From contig NZ_MKVJ01000017.1 of NCBI RefSeq assembly GCF_001898805.1, forward strand, positions 228,066-292,065: 64,000 bases of DNA, in the 5' to 3' direction. The notes beneath the pieces are model-generated. The model had not been told where the DNA came from. It saw nothing but the letters and a program-made list of their open reading frames with translations, and did not search any database. Source of the stretch: Leifsonia sp. 71-9 (GTDB lineage Bacteria > Actinomycetota > Actinomycetes > Actinomycetales > Microbacteriaceae). Below, in pieces: positions 42,477 to 50,753 of the stretch. The stretch's first letter is position 1; every line of letters starts with the position of its first letter. The translations under genes and the position numbers were made by a program.

Positions 42477-43109
42477 TCACACAGTGCCGTAGAGGCGGTC
42501 CCCGGCGTCGCCGAGACCCGGGACGATGTAGCCGTTCTCGTTGAGGCGCTCGTCGAGGGCGCCCAGCACGATCGTCACGTTGCGGCCCTCGGTCGCCTTC
42601 TCCAGCGCCGCCAGGCCCTCCGGGGCGGCGAGGATGCAGATGGCGGTGACGTCGACCGCGTTGCGCTTGAACAGGAAGTCGATGGCCGCGCCGAGCGAGC
42701 CTCCCGTCGCCAGCATCGGGTCGAGGACGAAGCACTGGCGGTCGGAGAGGTCCTCCGGCAGGCGCTCGGCGTACGTCGTCGGCTCGAAGGTCTCCTCGTT
42801 GCGGGCCATGCCGAGGAACCCGACCTCGGCGGTCGGCATCAGGCGGACCATGCCCTCGAGCATCCCGAGCCCGGCGCGCAGGATGGGCACGACGAGCGGG
42901 CGCGGCTTGCTGATCGCGACGCCGGTGGTGGTCGTCACGGGGGTCTCGATCTCGATCGGCTCGACCCGCACCGCGCGGGTGGCCTCGTAGGCGAGCAGGG
43001 TCACGAGCTCTTCGGTGAGCGCGCGGAACACCGGCGACGGCGTGGTCTTGTCGCGGAGCACGGTCAGCTTGTGGGTGATGAGGGGGTGGTCCGCTACGTG
43101 CACTCGCAT
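42477..43109 (-). CDS. upp: Uracil phosphoribosyltransferase
   Basis: A 210-residue pyrimidine salvage enzyme making UMP from uracil and PRPP. The PRPP-binding motif DPMLATGGS and the uracil-binding C-terminal [12 protein letters not shown] are intact; PILRAGLGM is also present. ATG 43109 is preceded by TAGCCT seven bases upstream, indicating a leaderless mRNA. It is divergent from tadA across 38 bp. Confidence 0.97.
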   Translation of the reverse strand: MRVHVADHPLITHKLTVLRDKTTPSPVFRALTEELVTLLAYEATRAVRVEPIEIETPVTTTTGVAISKPRPLVVPILRAGLGMLEGMVRLMPTAEVGFLGMARNEETFEPTTYAERLPEDLSDRQCFVLDPMLATGGSLGAAIDFLFKRNAVDVTAICILAAPEGLAALEKATEGRNVTIVLGALDERLNENGYIVPGLGDAGDRLYGTV

Positions 43110-43147
43110 AGGCTCAAGGCTAGCCGACATCCCGCCTGGAGGATCCT

Positions 43148-43615
43148 GTGCCCCTGTCCGTCCCCGCCGACTACGAGCAGTGGATGCGGCGCGCCGTCGC
43201 CGACGCGCGCCTCGCGTTCGACACGGGCGACGTCCCGGTCGCCGCGCTCGTGCTCGACGAGCGCGGCGAGGTCATCGGCACGGGGCGCAACGAGCGCGAG
43301 CTGCACCACGACCCGACCGCGCACGCCGAGGTGCTCGCGCTGCGCCAGGCCGCGGCGGCACGCGACGACTGGCACCTCGAGGGCTGCACCCTCGTCGTGA
43401 CGCTGGAGCCCTGCGTCATGTGCGCGGGGGCCGTGCTCGCCGCGCGCGTCCCGACCGTCGTATTCGGCGCCTGGGACGAGAAGGCCGGCGCCGCCGGATC
43501 GGTCTACGACGTGCTGCGCGACCGGCGGCTCAACCACCGGGTCGAGGTGTTCGCCGGGGTGCTCGCCGAGGAGTGCGCCGAACTGCTGCTCGACTTCTTC
43601 CGCGCCAAACGCTGA
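43148..43615 (+). CDS. tadA: tRNA adenosine(34) deaminase
   Basis: A 155-residue zinc deaminase that makes inosine at the wobble base of tRNA-Arg(ACG). Zinc ligands and proton shuttle are His59 and Glu61 (TAHAEVLAL) with Cys89 and Cys92 (EPCVMCAGA). GTG 43148 has GGAGG upstream. Length is normal. It is convergent with the amidotransferase gene. Confidence 0.95.
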   Translation: MPLSVPADYEQWMRRAVADARLAFDTGDVPVAALVLDERGEVIGTGRNERELHHDPTAHAEVLALRQAAAARDDWHLEGCTLVVTLEPCVMCAGAVLAARVPTVVFGAWDEKAGAAGSVYDVLRDRRLNHRVEVFAGVLAEECAELLLDFFRAKR

Positions 43616-43640
43616 GCGGAGCGCGGGCGGGGCGGGCGGC

Positions 43641-44357
43641 TCAGCGCGGCAGCGCCTCCAGCCACTCCGAGAACGCCGCGCGCGAGGCCTCCTGCATCCG
43701 CGCCGAGTACAGCTCGCGGTCGCGGCGCAGCGCGTCGGGATCGATCGCCTGCTCGTCGAGCTCGTTGTACCCGTCCGACACCCACGACTCGTGCATCTCG
43801 TCCGTGACCTCGGGATGGAACTGCACCGCCAGCGCGAACCCGCCGATGGCGAACGCCTCGTTCGAGTAGTCGCTCGACGACGCCAGCCGCGTCGCCCGGT
43901 CGGGCAGCTCGAACGTGTCGCCGTGCCACTCCACGACCGGCACGCCCTCGAAGTGCCGGATGGGGGAGCTCGCGCCCGCCTCCGTCGTCTCGACCCGGCG
44001 GTAACCGATCTGGGTGGTGTCGCCCTTGTAGACGCGCTCGCCCAGCGCGCCGGCCATCAGCTGCGCGCCCAGGCACACGCCGAGCGTCGGCCGCTCGGCG
44101 TCGAGCCGCTCGCGCAGGAGCGCCTTCTCCGCCTCCAGGAACGGGAACTCGTCGGTCTGGTACGCGCCCATCTCGCCGCCGAGCACGACCACCAGGTCGG
44201 CGTCGGTCGGATCGACCGCCGCGACGTCCTCGGGCGTGCGCACCTCGACCACGCGCAGCTCGTACCCGTGCTCCTCCAGCGTGGGGCCGATGTTGCCGAG
44301 GTGGATGGTGGGGTCGTGCTGCAGGACGAGCGCGGTCCGCGTGGCTGTGCCGGTCAA
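43641..44357 (-). CDS. Type 1 glutamine amidotransferase (GMP synthase-like)
   Basis: A 238-residue class I GATase domain protein. The nucleophile elbow is GVCLGAQLM with the catalytic Cys, and the His-x-Glu pair is in FHPEVTDEM. Relatives include PuuD-like and YfeJ-like stand-alone amidases. TTG 44357 is chosen: it overlaps the preceding CDF stop as TTGA and no ATG/GTG fits before the conserved RTALVLQH start. The substrate is unknown; the pairing with a metal transporter may be only co-transcription. Confidence 0.85.
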   Translation of the reverse strand: MTGTATRTALVLQHDPTIHLGNIGPTLEEHGYELRVVEVRTPEDVAAVDPTDADLVVVLGGEMGAYQTDEFPFLEAEKALLRERLDAERPTLGVCLGAQLMAGALGERVYKGDTTQIGYRRVETTEAGASSPIRHFEGVPVVEWHGDTFELPDRATRLASSSDYSNEAFAIGGFALAVQFHPEVTDEMHESWVSDGYNELDEQAIDPDALRRDRELYSARMQEASRAAFSEWLEALPR

Positions 44358-45316
44358 TCCAGGCCCTTCAGGATGATGGTGTCGGTCGCCGGGTGCTTCT
44401 CGTTCGGGTCGATCCAGACGTCCGGCTCGATGTAGATGACCCGGGCGGCGGGGACGGCGTCGCGGATGCGTCGCTCGACCGTGTTGATCGCGGCGGCGAC
44501 GTCGGCGAGCCGCTGCTCGCCCGGCAGCGCCAGCTTGGCCGCGACCATCAGCTCGTCGGGGCCGAGGTACAGGGTCTTCATGTGGATGATGCGCTCGACC
44601 TCGTCGCCCGCCAGCACCGCGCGCTCGATCGCCTCGGCGTCCGCGTCGCTGGCGCCCTCGCCGACGAGGAGGCTCTTCGTCTCGATGCCGAGGATGATCG
44701 CCACCACGATCAGCAGCGCGCCGATCAGGAGGGTGCCGACGGCATCCCAGATCCCGTTGCCGGTGAGGACCGTCAGGCCGACGCCGATGAAGGCGAACAC
44801 GAGACCCGTGAGGGCGGCCACATCCTCCAGCAGCACGACCGGCAGCTCGGGGGCCTTCGCCCGCCGCACGAACTGCGGCCACGACATGCCCTTCTTGTGC
44901 GGGCGCGACTCGTGCACCGCCGTGCGCAGCGAGAACGACTCCAGGCCGATCGCGATCAGCAGCACCAGGACCGGCAGCCACCAGTTGTCGAGCGGATGCG
45001 GGTGGGCCAGCTTCTCGAAGCCCTCGTAGAGCGAGAACACGCCGCCGACGGAGAACAGGATGATCGACACGACGAACGCGTACACGTAGCGCTCGCGGCC
45101 GTAGCCGAACGGGTGCTCCTTGTCCGCCTGCCGCTTCGCCTTGCGGCCGCCGAGCAGCAGGAGCAGCTGGTTGCCGGAGTCGGCGAGCGAGTGGACGCCC
45201 TCGGCGAGCATCGACGAGGAGCCGGAGAAGAACCAGGCGATGAACTTCGTCAGCGCGATGCCGAGGTTCGCGGAGAACGCCGCGACGATCGCCCTGGTGC
45301 CTCCTGATGCGCTCAT
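44354..45316 (-). CDS. Cation diffusion facilitator family transporter
   Basis: A 320-residue CDF protein. Six helices include the metal-site helix AEGVHSLADSGNQLLLLLG and the loop HPFGYGRERYVYAF; a cytoplasmic C-terminal domain (about 215-320) ends with IEPDVWIDPNEKHP. CDFs export Zn2+, Mn2+, Fe2+ or Co2+ by proton exchange. The gene starts 6 nt from a -10 box shared with proC, so its mRNA is probably leaderless. Confidence 0.9.
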   Translation of the reverse strand: MSASGGTRAIVAAFSANLGIALTKFIAWFFSGSSSMLAEGVHSLADSGNQLLLLLGGRKAKRQADKEHPFGYGRERYVYAFVVSIILFSVGGVFSLYEGFEKLAHPHPLDNWWLPVLVLLIAIGLESFSLRTAVHESRPHKKGMSWPQFVRRAKAPELPVVLLEDVAALTGLVFAFIGVGLTVLTGNGIWDAVGTLLIGALLIVVAIILGIETKSLLVGEGASDADAEAIERAVLAGDEVERIIHMKTLYLGPDELMVAAKLALPGEQRLADVAAAINTVERRIRDAVPAARVIYIEPDVWIDPNEKHPATDTIILKGLD

Positions 45317-45338
45317 GGACTCATCCTAGGATGGCCGC
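45317..45338. promoter_or_regulatory. Symmetric bidirectional promoter for proC and the CDF transporter
   Basis: The 22 bp between the two start codons contain the palindrome ATCCTAGGAT (45323-45332). It reads TAGGAT on each strand, and each copy is followed by exactly six bases and an ATG. One -10 element can thus serve both directions, giving two leaderless transcripts. The -35 positions fall inside the opposite genes and are weak. Confidence 0.8.
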
Positions 45339-46187
45339 ATGACCGACACGCAGAACGTGACGCTGCCCACCATCGCGATGCTCGGAGCCGGCTCCATGGG
45401 CCGCGCGATCCTCTCGGGCCTGCTCGCCCCCGGCGTCTCCGTCGCCGGCGGGGTGCGCGTGACCAACCGCTCCGCCGCCCGCGCCGCCGAGCTCGCCCGC
45501 ACCCCCGGCGTCACCGCGTTCGCGACCGACGACGACCCCGAGGCGAACCGCCGCGCCGTCGAGGGCGCCGAGATCGTCATCGTCGCCGTCAAGCCCGGGA
45601 TGGTGCCCGACCTGCTCCGCGAGATCGCGGACTCCCTCACTCCCGGAGCCGTCGTCGTGAGCGTCGCCGCCGGGGTCACCGTCGCGACGTTCGAGTCGCT
45701 GCTGCCCGACTCGATCTCCGTCGTCCGCTCGATGCCGAACACCCCCGCCGTCGTCGGCAAGGCCGTCACCGGGATCAGCGCCGGCACCCGCACCGAGCCC
45801 GAGGACCTCGCCCTCGTGCGCGCCCTGTTCGAGACCGTCGGCCAGGTCGTGGAGGTGCCCGAGTCGCAGCTGGACGCCCTCAGCACCATCTCCGGCTCCG
45901 GCCCCGCGTACGTGTTCCTCCTCATCGAGGCGCTCACCGACGCCGCCGTCGCCAAGGGGTTCACGCCGGAGCAGGCGGCCATCCTCGTGAACGGCACCTT
46001 CCTCGGCGCGTCGACCATGCTCGCCGCCTCCGACGACGGCCCCGCGGAGCTCCGCCGCCGCGTCACCAGCCCCAACGGCACCACTGAGCGCGCCGTCGCC
46101 GTCCTCGCCGACGCCGACCTCCCCGCCCTCTTCGCCCGCGCCACCGACGCCGCCCTCGCCCGCGCCCGCGAACTCGCCGCCGGCTGA
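45339..46187 (+). CDS. proC: Pyrroline-5-carboxylate reductase
   Basis: A 282-residue NADPH-dependent enzyme for the last step of proline synthesis. Rossmann motif GAGSMGRAI, VKPGMV, the SMPNTPA loop and the signature SGSGPAYVFLLIEALTDAAV are complete, as is the C-terminal RRRVTSPNGTTERAV. ATG 45339 lies six bases after TAGGAT. It is convergent with the DUF559-type gene. Confidence 0.96.
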   Translation: MTDTQNVTLPTIAMLGAGSMGRAILSGLLAPGVSVAGGVRVTNRSAARAAELARTPGVTAFATDDDPEANRRAVEGAEIVIVAVKPGMVPDLLREIADSLTPGAVVVSVAAGVTVATFESLLPDSISVVRSMPNTPAVVGKAVTGISAGTRTEPEDLALVRALFETVGQVVEVPESQLDALSTISGSGPAYVFLLIEALTDAAVAKGFTPEQAAILVNGTFLGASTMLAASDDGPAELRRRVTSPNGTTERAVAVLADADLPALFARATDAALARARELAAG

Positions 46188-46227
46188 CCGCCGCGCCCGC
46201 CCGCCGTCCGCCCGCAGCCCGCAGCCC

Positions 46228-46286
46228 GCGAGCACAGGAAAAGTGCTCGGATTCGGCCGCGATCAGAGCACTTTTCCTGTGCTCGC
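46228..46286. repeat. Intergenic hairpin repeat, copy 2
   Basis: Arms of 21-22 bp: GCGAGCACAGGAAAAGTGCT starting at 46228 and its complement ending at 46286, loop 17 nt. It is between the convergent proC and DUF559-type genes, and its right arm supplies the last codons of the latter (ASTGKVL and stop at 46263). Confidence 0.9.
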
Positions 46287-47186
46287 GAGCAGGCGCCGCA
46301 GCCGGACGAGGAGGAAGGCGGGCGTGTGCAGGTCGTGGGCCGTGACGAAGAGGGGCGCCCAGCCGTGTGCCGTGAGGCGTTCGCGTCGCAGGATGTCGTC
46401 CCGGTAGGTGTGCGGGTCGGTCCGGTGGTGGTCGCCGAGGTACTCGATCGCCACGTGACGGTCGGGATACGCGAGGTCGACCATGGCGACCAGCTCGCCC
46501 GCGACGCTCATGATGCGATGGTTGAGCGCGGGCTCCGGGAACCCTTCGTCCTGGAGCAGGAGGCGGAGTCTCGTCTCCTGTGGTGACAACGACCCGTAGC
46601 GCGCGCGGTCTCGCGCGACGCGCAATGTCTTGACTCCGCGCATCCGTCCTCTGCGGGCGATTGCGCGATCGAGCGCTTCGATGGTGGTGGGCGGCGGCTC
46701 ACCCGAGTACGGCTCGCGCCCGGTCACGAGCCAATCCGCGACGACCACCAGGTCCGTCGGCGAGAGCGACGAGGCCAATTGCGCCCAGGTGTCCTCGACG
46801 CCCATGACGGCGAGTCGCTCGATCGACGTGACCAGCTGGCCGGTGGCTTTCAGCTCGTGCGAGACGACACCCCTGAGCTGTGGAGCGCGCTGCGGCTCGA
46901 AGACGCTGATGTGCAAGTCGGCCTGAGGATCCGTGTGGCGCACAGGGAGCGGGAATCCGTGAAGCGCTGCCGCTGTCAGGTGGGAGAAGACCTGGCCCGG
47001 TTCCATCCGCACGCTCAGTGCGTGGGCACGTGCACGAAGGTCGGCGCCCTCGCCGGATCCCTCTACACGAACGCCATGAAACGGTCGCGCGAATCGTCGA
47101 TTGCGCAGCGCCCCGCGCCCCATTCCCGCGGCGCTCGCATCCCGAACGGTGAACGCACGACCTAATCGCTGATCCTCCATCCCCAC
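46263..47186 (-). CDS. DUF559 domain protein (Vsr/restriction-endonuclease-like fold)
   Basis: A 307-residue protein. The N-terminal part (about 1-150) resembles AbiEi-like or transcriptional-regulator segments found in actinobacterial homologues (RNRRFARPFHGVR, SHLTAAALHGFPLP). The C-terminal 100 residues match DUF559: LLLQDEGFPEPALNHRIMSV, then MVDLAYPDRHVAIEYLGDHH with the acidic D..E pattern of PD-(D/E)XK nucleases, and ILRRERLTAHGWAPLFVT. Many copies occur in Microbacteriaceae genomes; the function is unproven, possibly a nuclease or defence-related. The last residues come from a hairpin repeat. Confidence 0.8.
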   Translation of the reverse strand: MGMEDQRLGRAFTVRDASAAGMGRGALRNRRFARPFHGVRVEGSGEGADLRARAHALSVRMEPGQVFSHLTAAALHGFPLPVRHTDPQADLHISVFEPQRAPQLRGVVSHELKATGQLVTSIERLAVMGVEDTWAQLASSLSPTDLVVVADWLVTGREPYSGEPPPTTIEALDRAIARRGRMRGVKTLRVARDRARYGSLSPQETRLRLLLQDEGFPEPALNHRIMSVAGELVAMVDLAYPDRHVAIEYLGDHHRTDPHTYRDDILRRERLTAHGWAPLFVTAHDLHTPAFLLVRLRRLLASTGKVL

Positions 47187-47235
47187 ATCGTCCCCGAACC
47201 ACCCAGACCCCGCCGGCGCTCTCCACAGTTGCCGC

Positions 47236-47292
47236 CGAGCACAGGAAAAGTGCTCTCGGATGTGCTGAAAACGAGCACTTTTACTGTGCTCG
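47236..47292. repeat. Intergenic hairpin repeat, copy 3
   Basis: CGAGCACAGGAAAAGTGCTC (47236-47255) pairs with GAGCACTTTTACTGTGCTCG (47273-47292) with one mismatch, loop 17 nt. It lies between the start of the DUF559-type gene and the end of the KtrA-like gene, both on the minus strand, so it is 3' of ktrA's upstream neighbour only and cannot be a convergent terminator. Confidence 0.88.
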
Positions 47293-47339
47293 CGGGCCGG
47301 TGGCCGGTGGGCCGGTGGGCGGCGCGCGGGCGGGGCGGG

Positions 47340-48011
47340 TCAGGAGTCGAGGGCGGCGAAGCGTTCGATGTCGGCGGAGGTGCCGGAGATGATGATGAGG
47401 TCGTGGTTGGAGACGACGGTCTCGGCGGTGGCGTAGGTGAAGGGCTTGCCGGGGCTCTTCACGCCGACGACGGTGATGTTGTACTTGCTGCGCACGCCGG
47501 ACTCGGTGAGGTTGAGGCCGCGGATGGGCTTCGGCGGGTACATCTTGACGAGCGCGAAGTCGTCGTCGAACTCGATGAAGTCGAGCATCCGGCCCGAGAC
47601 GAGGTGGGCGACGCGCTCGCCGGCCTCCGCCTCCGGATAGATGACGTGGTTGGCGCCGATGCGCTCCAGGATCTTGCCGTGCGACTGCGAGATCGCCTTC
47701 GCCCAGATCTGGGGCACCTTGAGGTCGACGAGGTTGGCGGTGATGAGCACGCTGGCCTCGATGGAGGATCCCACGGCCACGACGCCGATGGAGAAGTCCT
47801 CCGCGCCGATCTGGCGCAGCGTCTCGATGGAGCGCGCATCCGCCTGCACGGTGTGGGTGACGCGGTCCGCCCACTTCTGCACGAGCCCGCCGTCGGTGTC
47901 GATGGCGAGCACCTCGCGGCCGAGGCGGTCGAGCTGGCCGGCCGTCGCGGCTCCGAACCGGCCGAGGCCGATCACCAGGACGGGGGCGTTGTGCTTGATC
48001 CGGTCAACCAA
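47340..48011 (-). CDS. Potassium uptake regulatory subunit, KtrA/TrkA type
   Basis: A 223-residue RCK protein. RCK_N has the nucleotide motif GLGRFGAATA and acidic DTD, binding NAD(H) or ATP; RCK_C (about 140-223) includes KYNITVVGVKSPGKPF. It gates the membrane subunit encoded just upstream. TTG 48011 is the start, with GAGGAGAGG nine bases before, and overlaps the TrkH-type stop by 8 bp. Confidence 0.92.
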   Translation of the reverse strand: MVDRIKHNAPVLVIGLGRFGAATAGQLDRLGREVLAIDTDGGLVQKWADRVTHTVQADARSIETLRQIGAEDFSIGVVAVGSSIEASVLITANLVDLKVPQIWAKAISQSHGKILERIGANHVIYPEAEAGERVAHLVSGRMLDFIEFDDDFALVKMYPPKPIRGLNLTESGVRSKYNITVVGVKSPGKPFTYATAETVVSNHDLIIISGTSADIERFAALDS

Positions 48012-49440
48012 CGAGCGGCCTCTCCTCGGGGTTCTGGTACAGCTGCTTGCGCTGGCTCTGCGCCAGCGCCGCAGCGAGTGTCACTGTACCAACGCGGCCG
48101 CAGAACATGGTGGCCGCCATCACGAACACCCCGGGGTCCGGGAGGGAGGCCGTCAGCCCGGTGGACAGGCCGCACGTCGCGAACGCGGAGATCACGTCGA
48201 AGAGCACATGGTCGAGCGGAGCCTTGGTCATCTGCGTCAGCACGATGGTCGACACGGCGACGATCGTGGCTCCCCACAGGGCGACCGCGACCGACAGCCG
48301 CAGCACGTCGATCGGGATGCGGCGGCGGAAGGCATCCATCGTCTCCACCCCGCGCGCCTCGGCGAACGCCGCCAGGAACAGCACCGCGAGCGTGGTGACC
48401 TTGATGCCGCCGGCCGTGGAGGCCGACCCGCCGCCGATGAACATCAGCATGTCGGTGACGAGCAGGCTCGACCCGTGGAGGTCGCTGATGTCGATCGTCG
48501 AGAACCCGCCCGATCTCGCCATGGTCGACAGGAAGAACGACTGGAACACGGTATGCCCGGCGTCGAGGTTCCCGAAGGTCTTGGGGTTGTCGAACTCGAG
48601 CACGATGTACATGACCGCGCCGGCGACGAGCAGGATGACCGACGTCAGCAGCGTCAGCTTGACGTGGATGGACCAGCGCCGCCGCTTCTTGCGCAGGTTG
48701 GAGGCGATGGCCAGGATGACCGGGAACCCGATGGCCCCGAGGAACACGCCGATCATGAGCGCGCCGAGGAACCAGAAGTCCTCCTTGAACGGCGTCAGCC
48801 CCTCCGCGTTCGGCGCGAACCCGGTGTTCGTGAACGCCATTGCCGAGTAGTAGAGGCTCTCCCAGAGCGCCGAGCCGAACGACATCCCGGCGATCAGCAT
48901 CCGGGGCAGGAGCAGCAGCGCGACGAGCCCCTCGATGACGACCATGCTGAGCGCGACGGTCGTGAGCAGCTTGCCCACCTCGCCGAGCCGCACGGCCTGG
49001 CCCTCGGCGACGGGACCGGCGTGGATGCGCAGCGGGTTGCTGTCGCTGGCGGCCATGAGCTTGGCGCGCAGGCCGAGGCGGCGGGAGATGACCAGGCCCA
49101 GGATGCTCGCCATCGTGAGCACGCCGACCGCACCGATCTGCACGCCCAGGTAGACGAGCAGATGGCCGAAGACCGACCAGTGCGTCGCCATATCGACCGT
49201 CGACAGGCCGGTGACGCAGATGACCGAGACGGCGGTGAACAGAGCGTCCGCGAGGGGAGTGACCGTCTGCTTCACCGAGGCGATGGGCAGCGAGAAGAGC
49301 AGGGTGAAGATCAGGATGAGGAGCGTGAACACCAGGATCGCGAAGCGCGACGGGCTGCGGGAGGCGAAGCCGTTGATCGCGCCGCGCACCCGGTTCATGG
49401 GAACCGCGGTCCCGCGCCGGGCCGCCGGGGTCGTAGCCAT
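48004..49440 (-). CDS. Potassium uptake membrane subunit, KtrB/TrkH type
   Basis: A 478-residue SKT-family transporter with four M1-P-M2 repeats. Selectivity-filter glycines are visible in VTGLS (ICVTGLSTVD), TNTGF, RSGGF and TCGLS. ATG 49440 is the first Met of the conserved part (MATTPAARR). With KtrA it takes up K+ driven by Na+ or membrane potential. The two genes are translationally coupled. Confidence 0.93.
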   Translation of the reverse strand: MATTPAARRGTAVPMNRVRGAINGFASRSPSRFAILVFTLLILIFTLLFSLPIASVKQTVTPLADALFTAVSVICVTGLSTVDMATHWSVFGHLLVYLGVQIGAVGVLTMASILGLVISRRLGLRAKLMAASDSNPLRIHAGPVAEGQAVRLGEVGKLLTTVALSMVVIEGLVALLLLPRMLIAGMSFGSALWESLYYSAMAFTNTGFAPNAEGLTPFKEDFWFLGALMIGVFLGAIGFPVILAIASNLRKKRRRWSIHVKLTLLTSVILLVAGAVMYIVLEFDNPKTFGNLDAGHTVFQSFFLSTMARSGGFSTIDISDLHGSSLLVTDMLMFIGGGSASTAGGIKVTTLAVLFLAAFAEARGVETMDAFRRRIPIDVLRLSVAVALWGATIVAVSTIVLTQMTKAPLDHVLFDVISAFATCGLSTGLTASLPDPGVFVMAATMFCGRVGTVTLAAALAQSQRKQLYQNPEERPLVG

Positions 49441-49506
49441 GGTCCGTTCCCTCCCACCGAAGCTTCGGACATGGTACTCCGGGTGCGGAGTGACTAGCCT
49501 GGGGGG

Positions 49507-49929
49507 ATGGCCGACATCTTCGACGTGATCGCCGACCCCACGCGGCGCGACATCCTCCGCGTGCTGCTCGACCGACACTCGGAGTCGGCGGACGGTGTGG
49601 GCGAGATCTCGGTCTCGGAGATCGTGGCGACGCTCGAGCTCAGCCAGCCGACCGTGTCGAAGCACCTCAAGGTGCTGCGGGAGGCCGGCCTCGTCTCGGT
49701 CCGCGAGGAGGGCCAGCACCGCTACTACCGGCTGGATGCGACCCCGCTCGAGCTGGTGGAGGACTGGATCATCCCGTTCACGACCGCCGACGTCGACGCC
49801 GCCGCCCTCTCGGCGCAGCTCGCCGAGGAGACCCGGGAGTTCGCCAGCACCGTCGGCAAGGTGCTCGCCGACACCCGCCACGCCGTGTCGAACGCGACCG
49901 AGCGCGTGACGAAGTGGCGTCGCGACTGA
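49507..49929 (+). CDS. ArsR family transcriptional regulator
   Basis: A 140-residue winged-HTH protein: FDVIADPTRRDILRVLLDRH, VSEIVATLELSQPTVSKHLK, then wing REEGQHRYYRL. It lacks the ELCVCDL metal motif, so a metal sensor role is unlikely; the extended C-terminus (80-140) is helical. ATG 49507 lies six bases after TAGCCT (49495-49500), so the mRNA is leaderless. Its promoter is divergent from the potassium transporter operon. Confidence 0.92.
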   Translation: MADIFDVIADPTRRDILRVLLDRHSESADGVGEISVSEIVATLELSQPTVSKHLKVLREAGLVSVREEGQHRYYRLDATPLELVEDWIIPFTTADVDAAALSAQLAEETREFASTVGKVLADTRHAVSNATERVTKWRRD

Positions 49930-50023
49930 CGTCCCGGTGCTTGCCGCGGGATCCCGCGCTCGCATAGAGTTCCTGTCACCCGCCGGCGGAGCCGAGTACC
50001 ATGGCGGTCGGAAAGGTACGACG

Positions 50024-50239
50024 ATGGCACACGATCTGCGCGACGTGCGCTTCTTGACGGTCGCCGAGGTGGCCGACATGATGCGCGTCTCCCGGATGAC
50101 CGTGTACCGGATGGTGCATTCCGGCGAGCTTCCCGCGATCCGTTTCGGGCGCTCGTTCCGGGTCCCGGAGTCGGCCGTCGACCAGGCTCTGGAGGCTCTC
50201 GTGCCCTCCGAGAAGGGCGGCGTCGCCGATACGGCGTGA
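50024..50239 (+). CDS. Small HTH protein, BldC/excisionase-like (Rv0500A-type)
   Basis: A 71-residue MerR-like/excisionase-family DNA-binding protein: FLTVAEVADMMRVSRMTVYR, then MVHSGELPAIRFGRSFRVPE. ATG 50024 has GAAAGG at nine bases. It sits immediately before the 32-residue bS22-like gene and downstream of proC's neighbourhood, matching the conserved actinobacterial order proC-Rv0500A-Rv0500B known from Mycobacterium tuberculosis. It may control differentiation or cell-cycle genes, as BldC does in Streptomyces. Confidence 0.88.
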   Translation: MAHDLRDVRFLTVAEVADMMRVSRMTVYRMVHSGELPAIRFGRSFRVPESAVDQALEALVPSEKGGVADTA

Positions 50240-50309
50240 CGTCGGGTAAACTGGTTGCTTGTGTCGCCGCGCACCCCGCGGCAAACCCCCCTAACTTTGT
50301 GAGGTCTAC

Positions 50310-50408
50310 GTGGGTTCCGTTATCAAGAAGCGTCGCAAGCGTATGGCGAAGAAGAAGCACCGCAAGCTTCTCCGCAAGACGCGCCACCAGCGTCGCAACA
50401 AGAAGTAG
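50310..50408 (+). CDS. 32-residue ribosome-associated basic protein bS22 (AURKAIP1/COX24 type)
   Basis: Encoded from GTG 50310 to TAG 50406-50408; the product MGSVIKKRRKRMAKKKHRKL continues LRKTRHQRRNKK. It is almost entirely Lys/Arg and near-invariant in actinobacteria; in mycobacteria it is Rv0500B/bS22, seen in 70S ribosome structures near the decoding centre. GAGG precedes the GTG (50301-50304). A TAAACT -10 candidate lies at 50246-50251, and a terminator follows. Confidence 0.95.
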   Translation: MGSVIKKRRKRMAKKKHRKLLRKTRHQRRNKK

Positions 50409-50428
50409 ACCTCAGAGTCTGCGGCTCA

Positions 50429-50459
50429 AGCGTCGGTCCGTCATGGCCCGGCGCTTTTT
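50429..50459 (+). terminator. Rho-independent terminator after bS22
   Basis: AGCGTCGG (50429-50436) pairs with CCGGCGCT (50448-50455), one G-T pair, followed by a T-run (50455-50459). It ends the HTH-bS22 transcript before the glutaredoxin promoter. Confidence 0.75.
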
Positions 50460-50489
50460 GCTGTGCTCGGGAGAGCTAGGCTGGACGCC

Positions 50490-50753
50490 GTGTCCGCCGT
50501 CTCCCTGACCCTCATCGGCAAGCCGGGCTGCCACCTGTGCGACGACGCCCGCGAGGTGATCCGCACGGTGGTCGACGGCCTCCCGGACGGCTCTCCCGCC
50601 GTGGAGGTGGAGGAGCTCAGCATCCTGGACGACCCGGCTCTGCACGAGAAGTACGTGGAGGAGATCCCGGTCGTGCTGGTCGGCGGGCGGATGCACACCT
50701 ACTGGCGGGTCGATCCGGCCCGGCTGCGCACCGCGATCCTGGAGGACCGATGA
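50490..50753 (+). CDS. Glutaredoxin-like family protein
   Basis: An 87-residue thioredoxin-fold protein with the redox motif GCHLC (GKPGCHLCDDA) in the C-x-x-C position and EEIPVVLVGG containing the cis-proline. DUF836/glutaredoxin 2-like. GTG 50490 lies seven bases after TAGGCT (50477-50482), indicating leaderless translation. It overlaps the Dabb gene as ATGA. The electron donor and target are unknown. Confidence 0.88.
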   Translation: MSAVSLTLIGKPGCHLCDDAREVIRTVVDGLPDGSPAVEVEELSILDDPALHEKYVEEIPVVLVGGRMHTYWRVDPARLRTAILEDR

